23,677 nt of DNA, taken from the IMG/VR virus record IMGVR_UViG_3300035182_001706, positions 1-23,677 of that record, one strand, 5' to 3'. Within the stretch, counting starts at the first letter, position 1, and each line of letters begins with the position of its first letter. The notes beneath the pieces were generated by a model, which worked only from the letters and a program-made list of their open reading frames with translations, searched no databases and was not told the origin of the DNA. Source of the DNA: a virus. The position numbers were made by a program, and so were the translations under genes. Shown piece by piece: positions 11,388 to 18,833 of the stretch.

Positions 11388-13670
11388 TTAATTTATAGAA
11401 TATACGCCGTCAGAAGCTCCAACATATAGAGACTTGCTTGACGAATACTGTCCGTTGTTATAATGCCTTACGCTTACCGTGAAGGCGCTCGCATTATTAA
11501 CCACTATATTTGGTGTGGTATAAACCGTTACATTGGTTCCAATAGTAACCTCGAAACTTCCTTCAACCAAAAATGGGTAGGTATCGGTGTAGGTGTCCGC
11601 ATTTTGGTAACCCGCTCCATCTAAATTAGTCTTAGTTACTGCAAATATATCAATATTTACATTTGCCCCGCTTCTTGTGGCTACTATAGCCTGCGGAGTA
11701 ATTGGTATATTTGCCTTATTGCTCAAATTTACTTGTATAGCCGTTACTTGCGACAAATCTAAAACAGAGTTCATAACTATTGGGGCCACTTTCAAATAAA
11801 AGGTATTTACATTATACGGAACGCTTAAAATGTTGTCTCCGATATTATTAATCCACGCTTGGGCTCCACTGCTATGGTCTGTCTTTGTGGTCCATAAAAG
11901 ACCCCTTATTATACCCGTAATGCTATAATCTGCGGTCCCATAGGGGTTAAGGTTTTGAAAAGCCATTATCTCGTTATCCACTATTAAAACCCTTTTCTGA
12001 GTAAATAACCCTGTGCTATCCGTGCTCGCATATGTATAAAACTCTTTATATGGGGTAAACAATAACCCGTTGGAGTCTATATCATAGGTATTGGAGCTAT
12101 ACGGCCCGTCTAAAACTCCAGCCGTAGCCCAAGAACTACAGGTTGTTAGCAACTCATAATTAGAGCCGTCAGTGCTTCCATATACAGCGAAACCTGTTTC
12201 GTAGCCCATTTCTTTATTAGCAAGAATTAAAAGTGCTGGGTTAGATATTCCACTTATATAGTCTAACTCTAAAATTTTTATGTGTGTTAAAGGGGTAGCC
12301 GTAAAAGTAGGTTGCACCCATTGTGTCCCGCCAACATTTAAGAAGTTGGTGTCCATTTGTGCTTCGGTCTGCTCCAAAAGTTGCATTGTTATTTCATTGC
12401 TATCAATCGCTGGCTCGCTTATCGAAAGAATTCTAAAATTACCATTTAAACCAATATCGGAATTTATTACCGTTAAAACATCGCCAATAGAATACATCGC
12501 ATATTTTATCGGTAATTTTAAATTTAAGGTCATTCTCGGGTAACTGCCTTGCTTCATAAATTCAGACAATCTCGCCATCGCTGTCGCTTGGTCTATAAAA
12601 GCCGTCAAATCTATCTCTTGGCGAACCTTCATTCCCGCTAACAATTGGGTTGCTGGGTTCTCAAGAATTAGTGTTCTCGTTACTCCATTGTCTACATAAT
12701 TACCAACAAATTGGTTGTAGATTGTATTCCAACTGGGCTTTGCTAAAGAGAAACTTATCCAATCGTCTTGTATGGTCCCTACTGGGGTATCGTCAGGTCT
12801 AAATATCTTTATTACAATCTTGCCATTAGAATCATAATCTAAATAGCTATCGACAAACTCTAAAATCTTATTAGCGCCCTCTTTGGCTTGTGTAGAGGAG
12901 GATATAACATAATTAATGCCCCAACCCTTGCTATAATAATAATCTGAAGCCTGATTAAAATTATCGTAATTCACATCATTTGGGTTCAGCCCCGCTATAT
13001 TCACAAGTAGGTCATATACCGCCCCTGCTGGGTTGGAGCCATTAGACATATTTTCGTTCCTTAAGCCCGTAGACAAAACCTTTTGGATTTTAAAGGTTAT
13101 GGTAGGCACATAAGTTCTGTTTTCGCCACAATATAACCTCTTAAAAAATATGTGTGCCACTCCAGGTATAGACGAGGCATAGGTTAACTGTGGAGCGTCA
13201 GCCGTTGTTGGGTAAACTCCATTAGTGCCATCATTTAACTTTTGGTAAAGGCTCGAGACACCCTTTGTGGTATCTGAATCTTCATACATAGTGATTAAAT
13301 TAATCTTGCCTTGGGCTATGCCCTGCCAAACGTCCATATAATACTTGTAGCCCGTTACAACATCACCGCCACCGCCACCTTTACCGCCCGCCTTTTGCTT
13401 CTCTTCGACGGTATAAAGGTTGCCGTAAAAGATAATATTTCCAGGTATATTTACTATTCCATAGGTCAAAGGCACGGGTTGCCCTTCATTTGTTTGGGTT
13501 ACCTGAAAATCGGCGAAGCTTGCGGGCTTCATATTCATTGTTGGCTTAGGGGTAAAAATAGAAGAAATTAGGGTTAGCCCAACCATTACTAAACCCAATA
13601 TTAAACTACCAGATAAAGCCCAAGTTAGCCCGCCCGTTATAAAGGCACCCAAGATAACCGCGAAGCCCAT
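11388..13670 (-). CDS. Tail hub / tail tip protein (J-like)
   Basis: A 760-residue protein. It starts with a hydrophobic, Gly-rich segment (about 1-40) ending in SSIFTPKP. A QVTQTNEGQPVPLTYGIVNIPGNIIFYGN stretch follows near 55-85, typical of phage tail-tip hub proteins (Phage-tail_3 / J-like and GTA hub families). A Gly-rich linker GGKGGGGG is near 95. The rest is beta-rich with fibronectin-like segments toward the end. It should form the central hub closing the tail tip and lead host contact. The NlpC/P60 gene directly upstream supports this, as the pair is conserved in many siphoviruses and GTAs. Confidence 0.8.
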   Translation of the reverse strand: MGFAVILGAFITGGLTWALSGSLILGLVMVGLTLISSIFTPKPTMNMKPASFADFQVTQTNEGQPVPLTYGIVNIPGNIIFYGNLYTVEEKQKAGGKGGGGGDVVTGYKYYMDVWQGIAQGKINLITMYEDSDTTKGVSSLYQKLNDGTNGVYPTTADAPQLTYASSIPGVAHIFFKRLYCGENRTYVPTITFKIQKVLSTGLRNENMSNGSNPAGAVYDLLVNIAGLNPNDVNYDNFNQASDYYYSKGWGINYVISSSTQAKEGANKILEFVDSYLDYDSNGKIVIKIFRPDDTPVGTIQDDWISFSLAKPSWNTIYNQFVGNYVDNGVTRTLILENPATQLLAGMKVRQEIDLTAFIDQATAMARLSEFMKQGSYPRMTLNLKLPIKYAMYSIGDVLTVINSDIGLNGNFRILSISEPAIDSNEITMQLLEQTEAQMDTNFLNVGGTQWVQPTFTATPLTHIKILELDYISGISNPALLILANKEMGYETGFAVYGSTDGSNYELLTTCSSWATAGVLDGPYSSNTYDIDSNGLLFTPYKEFYTYASTDSTGLFTQKRVLIVDNEIMAFQNLNPYGTADYSITGIIRGLLWTTKTDHSSGAQAWINNIGDNILSVPYNVNTFYLKVAPIVMNSVLDLSQVTAIQVNLSNKANIPITPQAIVATRSGANVNIDIFAVTKTNLDGAGYQNADTYTDTYPFLVEGSFEVTIGTNVTVYTTPNIVVNNASAFTVSVRHYNNGQYSSSKSLYVGASDGVYSIN

Positions 13671-14149
13671 TACAGCTCCACCAATCTAAGCACTTTTTTA
13701 AGGTGCTTCTTCCAATGCTCGTTTAATTCAGACACTATTACGCCCCTTTCTGGTGCACTATGAATAAATTTGTTATTATCTAAACAAACCCCGACGTGAT
13801 TCATTAAACCCTTAGGTGAGTGGTAAGCAAAAAGCAAATAATCGCCTCTATATAAATTGTCAGGCTCAAGCTCAATAAAATCTAAACCACCTTTTAAAAA
13901 CCTCTTATTATACATTATATAGTCGTAAATAATCTCTTTATCAAGGTGTATATACCACTCAGGGGAATATATATCGAATTTATAGCCGTCTAAAATACCT
14001 GCTTGGGTTAGTGCGTTTCCGACAAATTGGTTACAATCAGTCCCCCGCCCTTTTGCCCCCCATAAGTGTCGATAAGGCGTCCCAACCCAACTAAGAAGTT
14101 CGCTTTTAAACTTTGCCCATTCTTCGTCGTTATTAAAAAAATATCTCAT
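13670..14149 (-). CDS. NlpC/P60 family tail-tip peptidase
   Basis: A 159-residue protein. It shows the papain-like triad of the family: Cys39 in GTDCNQFVG, His118 in NHVGVCLD and His130 in FIHSAPERG. WVGTPYRHLWG near residues 21-31 is the usual lead-in. It should cut cell-wall peptides during tail assembly or DNA entry. ATG at 14149 overlaps the previous stop (ATGA) and has GGGG upstream; the frame also opens at a GTG at 14161, which would sit inside the previous gene without a site. It lies between the BR0599-type protein and the hub, matching the GTA order. Confidence 0.9.
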   Translation of the reverse strand: MRYFFNNDEEWAKFKSELLSWVGTPYRHLWGAKGRGTDCNQFVGNALTQAGILDGYKFDIYSPEWYIHLDKEIIYDYIMYNKRFLKGGLDFIELEPDNLYRGDYLLFAYHSPKGLMNHVGVCLDNNKFIHSAPERGVIVSELNEHWKKHLKKVLRLVEL

Positions 14150-14937
14150 TTGAAGCCCCACATTACAGGGTTTTTAGTAGGTATATATGGAAACCCCTTA
14201 AATCTCGCAAGGTTATTAAATTTATTCTTACAAGTCGCTGGTGTTTTATCACAGCCCGCATATACTATTACTTGCTGGCCGTCAATATTATCGTCAAAAG
14301 GCATATGAAGGAAACATTGGCTATTTGGTTGGTCGTGTTTTGTTATCATTCTATATTTACCGTTATACTCCACATAACCGTAGGTATACCAATCTGCTGG
14401 TTTGCTACCAAATATAGACGCTTTTATCACCGAACCACTCGCCGAAACCGTCGTTACATCTCTAAAATTGGTATTTAACACTCCACAATAACCATCATAC
14501 AAGGTTGCATTACAATAGGCCGAATATACTATCTGAGGCACTAAAGTTTGGTTAAGCATTAAAATATCTTCTGCCTTAAAAGTTATAGTCCTTCCCTCAA
14601 CGCCTACAGCCTCGCCCTCGCCAACAAAAAGAGTTTTAATGCTCTGGGTAGATAAAAACAACCGCCTTAAAACTAATCTAATACGTGGCACATTTACAAC
14701 CAAAAAATCTAAAGAGCTCGACTCTTTGGTCGCAAAAGTTATGGTAACCTCTCTTTTATTGCCTTTCTCTGCTGTAAATTCGCTTCTTTGCATTACCGTT
14801 GCTATATAGGTGGTATTACTATAGGTAATATTTTTGGGGTAATTTGTTACATTTATCGTATATTGGGGAAAATAAAAATCATAAAGCTCTGCAAAAGTAG
14901 GCAATTGGGTTTGCACAATATCATTATTATACGCCAT
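14146..14937 (-). CDS. BR0599/DUF2163-type tail-tip protein
   Basis: A 263-residue protein. The C-terminal part has the phage BR0599 (PF09356) pattern: YCNATLYDGYCGV near 140-152, then GCDKTPATCKNKFNNLARF and GFPYIPTKNP near 228-256. The four cysteines are at the family positions. The N-terminal half is beta-rich. In GTAs the matching protein sits in the tail tip next to an NlpC peptidase, as here. CGGAGG precedes ATG at 14937. It overlaps both neighbours. Confidence 0.8.
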   Translation of the reverse strand: MAYNNDIVQTQLPTFAELYDFYFPQYTINVTNYPKNITYSNTTYIATVMQRSEFTAEKGNKREVTITFATKESSSLDFLVVNVPRIRLVLRRLFLSTQSIKTLFVGEGEAVGVEGRTITFKAEDILMLNQTLVPQIVYSAYCNATLYDGYCGVLNTNFRDVTTVSASGSVIKASIFGSKPADWYTYGYVEYNGKYRMITKHDQPNSQCFLHMPFDDNIDGQQVIVYAGCDKTPATCKNKFNNLARFKGFPYIPTKNPVMWGFK

Positions 14938-15569
14938 TAGACCTCCGAATATTCGTAAGGGACTTCTTGGTATACTAAGCTAACTTGGCCTATCATATCT
15001 TCGCCGTCCGCTTTTTGTATCTTTACAATAAAGTCACTTGCGTGCCTTGCCAATATTAGCCTGCCAAAAAAAACTACATCTGTTATATTTAAAGCTATTG
15101 GCATTGCCGTGTCAAGCATTAACCTTTCATAGCCCGTCGTCTCTACCTCGTAAGATGTTACTTTTCTAACAATCAAATCGCCCGCTTTTGTTACTATAAA
15201 TATTCTTAGATTGGTGTCATTTTTAGCCGTTAACTGTGAAAAACTTACCATTATATACGAGTCGTTTGCATTTGCGTTTTGGGCTAAATTAAATTCTTGG
15301 CTCCAACAAGCAAGCCAAAACCTCGACAACTGCCCATTAGTAAACTTATAAAAAGAATTTAAGGTTTGAAAATCCGTCCTTGTTTGAAAAGTATAAGAAG
15401 CCGTTATCTTTCTTAGAGATACAGGCGTATAGGGATAACCAATCGTTCTCGTCCCTGCAAAAGAAACAAAATCGCCATTGTCTAAATACTCCACTTTATA
15501 ATTATCTAAATCAGGCTGGGGGTAAACAAATATAGTGCTTAAGGTATTTAATCCCGTTATGGATTGCAT
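14937..15569 (-). CDS. Tail-tip protein with FWL motif, distal-tail-like
   Basis: A 210-residue beta-rich protein. The phrase LNSFYKFTNGQLSRFWLACW near 70-89 resembles the F-Y-x-x-x-x-G-x-x-x-x-FWLPSW motif of small tail-tip proteins encoded before BR0599-type genes. It is probably part of the ring joining the tail tube to the tip. GAGGTG lies 8 bases before ATG at 15569. The family call is by eye and context. Confidence 0.6.
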   Translation of the reverse strand: MQSITGLNTLSTIFVYPQPDLDNYKVEYLDNGDFVSFAGTRTIGYPYTPVSLRKITASYTFQTRTDFQTLNSFYKFTNGQLSRFWLACWSQEFNLAQNANANDSYIMVSFSQLTAKNDTNLRIFIVTKAGDLIVRKVTSYEVETTGYERLMLDTAMPIALNITDVVFFGRLILARHASDFIVKIQKADGEDMIGQVSLVYQEVPYEYSEV

Positions 15570-16639
15570 TAGATAAACACCTCTTTTGCCTCAAAATCTA
15601 TCATTGCAAACTTGCCCGCTTTCCCATCTTGGGATATATTATTTATTACTCCATAAAAGGCTGGGTAAATCTCTATATCGTTTGCTGGTAAATTACTCGT
15701 TGCTGGATATTGCAAAGTTATTACTTTATTTGTTGTGTCAACCGAAGCCACTTCCAAACAAGAAGCAACTTGGGTGCTTTTTTGATAAACCACTATTAAA
15801 GGGCAAGTGGTAATTTCGGTGTATTTAGATATATCTTCGTTTACAGTTATCGACGTTAGCCCATTTAAATTGCTCGCTGTAGGGGTTACCCTTTCAAATG
15901 GTATCGAAACCGCAAACAATTTGCCCCCGTGCTGGTCTATGCCCGTTCTTGCCGTGCCGTAAGACATATCATCGACAAAGGCTTTTGCTTTATAACCCCT
16001 CAGCGGTGTATCAACTAAATTTCGCCTTTGCTCTTTAAGAAACATATTTACAGCATTAACCAAAGCATAAGATAAAGTAAATTCAAAACTATCGGGTATA
16101 ATATGCACCAAAGGTAACGTGGCTATTCTTAAACCCGTTATAAATAGGTTATAGTTCCCGCCAATATCAAACAAAAAACCAAAACTGCCATTTATTACAG
16201 GTTGGCCATTTATTGCCTGGATTTTTATTACCGTGCTTTTCATAACTAATGGGTTGTATGCTCCAGTCAAAACAGTAGAGAAACTTATTCCATCAAGAGA
16301 GTTATTTTGTATTTGGCTTAAATTAACCTTTTGGGTGTAAGCATTCCAAATATAAAAATTATAGTATTGGTCTGTTGATACGAGGCCCGCGTTTATGTTA
16401 GTTAAAGACAGCCAAATCTGGTTATAGAAAATATCATACATATCATATGCCCTTAGCCCGCTTCTTTTTGCTCCACCGAATACTAAATCATTATAAGCAA
16501 AGTGGGTTAAAAGAATAGGCTCTTTGTCTTTTAATAAATCTATTGCGTTAATCGTTGCTGGAAAGTAATTTAAATCTCTTTCAGGCCACTCTGGTGCTGG
16601 TATAAGAAAACTTTCAAAAATAGGGAAAATGTATGCCAT
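15569..16639 (-). CDS. Virion tail/baseplate protein of uncertain type
   Basis: A 356-residue protein without membrane segments. The segment YYNFYIWNAYTQKVNLSQI near 92-110 recalls the F-x-I-x-V-W-N-A motif of large phage baseplate proteins, and the body is beta-rich. The end reads KFAMIDFEAKEVF. It overlaps genes on both sides by one base, as in a tight structural operon. An exact role cannot be read from the sequence. Confidence 0.65.
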   Translation of the reverse strand: MAYIFPIFESFLIPAPEWPERDLNYFPATINAIDLLKDKEPILLTHFAYNDLVFGGAKRSGLRAYDMYDIFYNQIWLSLTNINAGLVSTDQYYNFYIWNAYTQKVNLSQIQNNSLDGISFSTVLTGAYNPLVMKSTVIKIQAINGQPVINGSFGFLFDIGGNYNLFITGLRIATLPLVHIIPDSFEFTLSYALVNAVNMFLKEQRRNLVDTPLRGYKAKAFVDDMSYGTARTGIDQHGGKLFAVSIPFERVTPTASNLNGLTSITVNEDISKYTEITTCPLIVVYQKSTQVASCLEVASVDTTNKVITLQYPATSNLPANDIEIYPAFYGVINNISQDGKAGKFAMIDFEAKEVFI

Positions 16640-17598
16640 TAATTACCCGTTTCTATTGCTACGCCAAAAGGAGATTGATAATCGCCCATTTCAACAATTG
16701 TAAACTTTCTCTGCCCATAATAAGTCGTGTCGCCTGGTAGAAAGTAGGGATAGCCCGCCGTTGCATAATAGGGCAATTCGCCTATTGGGTGAAAGTAATT
16801 ATAACCACTAACAGAATAGGACAAAGATACAATCGGCTTAATTATTGGTGCTTTATTTGTATAGGAGCTCATTTTAACAGCCCAATTATAAGAAAAACCT
16901 TTGTTTTGGGTGTATAATGTATAATAATTTGGGTAGGGTGTTCTAAACAAAGAAACCGTAGAGCCCATAGTCCCTTTTGTGCGCCCCGCACCCAAATAAT
17001 ACAAATCGCCAGAGCTATATGTCCCGTCATTAGCTCCACTCCAAATACAAAAATAAATAGGGTTATACGATGTATTAATACTTTTAGTAGTAATAAGAAT
17101 ATTCCCTTCCGTCTCTCCACTTTTATAACTCTCTATCGAGCCCATAAAAAATGGAACAATCCACCTTCCGCTTAATGGGTTTCCACTGGTATTGATATTA
17201 AAATTACCATCTAAAAACACTAAAATTCCGCTTTGATTTGCAAAAACCCATTGGGTTAACAAAGGGAATTGTGCTGGGTTATTATAAGGGTAAGAAATGT
17301 TATAGCCAGTGGTAAACATTCCTGGCTGTGCATTATACGCTAAGCTTCCATTAAATCCTAAATTGCCATATATTTGTAAAGCGTAATAATTCCCATACGA
17401 ATTAGAATAATAAACATACTTCATTGAAAAATATAAATTCTGGCTTCCATTTCCCGTAGAGTGTATATAAAGCTCTAAGTTTGCGCTATCAAATTTATCT
17501 ATTGTCCAACCATTTAAAACAACGCTGTTGGCTATATTCTGCAAAACTGCCAAAGGCGTCGCTACATTGGTAAATTGGTATTTATTAAATACTGCCAT
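16639..17598 (-). CDS. Virion protein, distant relative of the next-upstream gene product
   Basis: A 319-residue, Tyr/Asn/Gly-rich, beta-rich protein. TQWVFANQSGILVFLDGNF near 114-132 aligns with YQWIFSNKQRIIIVVRNN in the 410-residue protein at 17598-18830. The C-termini also share a pattern (G-x-x-x-x-x-YF then a strand ending near an AI-E). Similar segments occur in tail proteins of other siphoviruses. It is probably a tail-tip or shaft component. Only a weak GGGT lies before the ATG; coupling to the upstream stop (TAATG) probably suffices. Confidence 0.65.
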   Translation of the reverse strand: MAVFNKYQFTNVATPLAVLQNIANSVVLNGWTIDKFDSANLELYIHSTGNGSQNLYFSMKYVYYSNSYGNYYALQIYGNLGFNGSLAYNAQPGMFTTGYNISYPYNNPAQFPLLTQWVFANQSGILVFLDGNFNINTSGNPLSGRWIVPFFMGSIESYKSGETEGNILITTKSINTSYNPIYFCIWSGANDGTYSSGDLYYLGAGRTKGTMGSTVSLFRTPYPNYYTLYTQNKGFSYNWAVKMSSYTNKAPIIKPIVSLSYSVSGYNYFHPIGELPYYATAGYPYFLPGDTTYYGQRKFTIVEMGDYQSPFGVAIETGN

Positions 17599-18830
17599 TA
17601 AGCCTCCTTGATAGCCATAAAATCTACATAGGTTGTCCTAAAACAATTTTGAAAAATAATATACGTATCGCTTCCAACCGTAAATTCATTTTCAGACTGC
17701 AATGCAAAACCAGGCGAAAAATAACAACCATCAGGAAAGCCAGAAATATATTCATCGCAAAACAAATAAAGAGGCAATAAAACATTATTATACCCCGATT
17801 GGTATGCTACGGTAGACCAAGAATCATCAAAATAACTTCCGTCATAATTACTTTTCCCATCATAAATATACGGTGGCCCTTCTGTGGGTATTATTCTATA
17901 TCTTCTGCTCCATTGATTGGCATAATTAATCATACCGCCTTTGCCATAATCGTTAGACCCTGTGGGAGCCTGAAAACCAGAAGAAAAAGGTTGGGCGATA
18001 TAGCTTCTTACTGCCGTAGACCAAGTATTAACAGTGCTATCGTAATATATCGCGTAAGTCGTATTCGTGATATCCGTCCCCGTCCATAAATCACCATAAA
18101 TCCACATAGGGGTTGGGTATTCGGAAGGCAAACTTACTCGCATAAAATAACCCGCATAGCCAAAAGAATAATAGGTATTATTTCTTACTACAATAATAAT
18201 TCTTTGCTTATTAGAAAAAATCCATTGGTAGATATCGCCCGTCCAATAACCAAAGGCTGGAAAAGAGCAATTGGTTAAAGTAGTGCTTTGCAAAGCATAT
18301 AAATTGCCCGTTGTATCAAAAAAACTCGTTACTCCAACATCAAACCTACGATATCCCGTCATTACAATATTCGCTTTATCAAGCCCCGTAGAAAGCATTA
18401 AAAAGCCCAAATCTATTTGGCTTTGCCCATCAAGGCCCGTATTTCTTACTACGATTTGGTATCTTTTAAAGCTATAGGTATAGCTTATTGTTGCTGGCAC
18501 AGTCCCCTTTAAAAGGGTAAAATAGCCAAGCTTCCAATCAAGAGAATAATCAGTGCCCTCAACTAAAGTAGTTCCGCCATTGGTAAAGGTATAGCTACTT
18601 ACAAAACCAGTAGGTAAAGCTGTTGGTGTGTTTAAGGCATTAACCGTTATACTGCCCGAATACGCTATAGAAGTAAAGCTATTAGGTGATGTGTCTAAAT
18701 TCGTATAAACAATTTGCCAATCCCTGCCTGGAGTATTTGGGTCTCCGCAAATAAACCTAAAAAAATTAGTAAATGCACTTACAAAATTATTCTGTTGGCC
18801 CGTGATAGTTTGCTTCCCTGAATATGCCAT
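17598..18830 (-). CDS. Virion tail protein
   Basis: A 410-residue beta-rich protein. It starts with a helical NFVSAFTNFFRFICGDP segment. The YQWIFSNKQRIIIVVRNN stretch near 202-219 is followed by GYAGYFMRVSLPSEYPTP, a pattern I recognise from tail proteins of several siphoviruses with similar tail-tip modules. The C-terminus has FQNCFRTTYVDFMAIKE. It follows the tape measure gene directly, with GAGGT before ATG at 18830. Function beyond being structural is not visible. Confidence 0.7.
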   Translation of the reverse strand: MAYSGKQTITGQQNNFVSAFTNFFRFICGDPNTPGRDWQIVYTNLDTSPNSFTSIAYSGSITVNALNTPTALPTGFVSSYTFTNGGTTLVEGTDYSLDWKLGYFTLLKGTVPATISYTYSFKRYQIVVRNTGLDGQSQIDLGFLMLSTGLDKANIVMTGYRRFDVGVTSFFDTTGNLYALQSTTLTNCSFPAFGYWTGDIYQWIFSNKQRIIIVVRNNTYYSFGYAGYFMRVSLPSEYPTPMWIYGDLWTGTDITNTTYAIYYDSTVNTWSTAVRSYIAQPFSSGFQAPTGSNDYGKGGMINYANQWSRRYRIIPTEGPPYIYDGKSNYDGSYFDDSWSTVAYQSGYNNVLLPLYLFCDEYISGFPDGCYFSPGFALQSENEFTVGSDTYIIFQNCFRTTYVDFMAIKEA

Positions 18831-18833
18831 TTT

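Noticed and set aside
16869-17120. Minus-strand 83-codon frame nested in the 319-residue virion gene.
   Set aside because: Out-of-frame reading of a well-supported gene with no ribosome-binding site.
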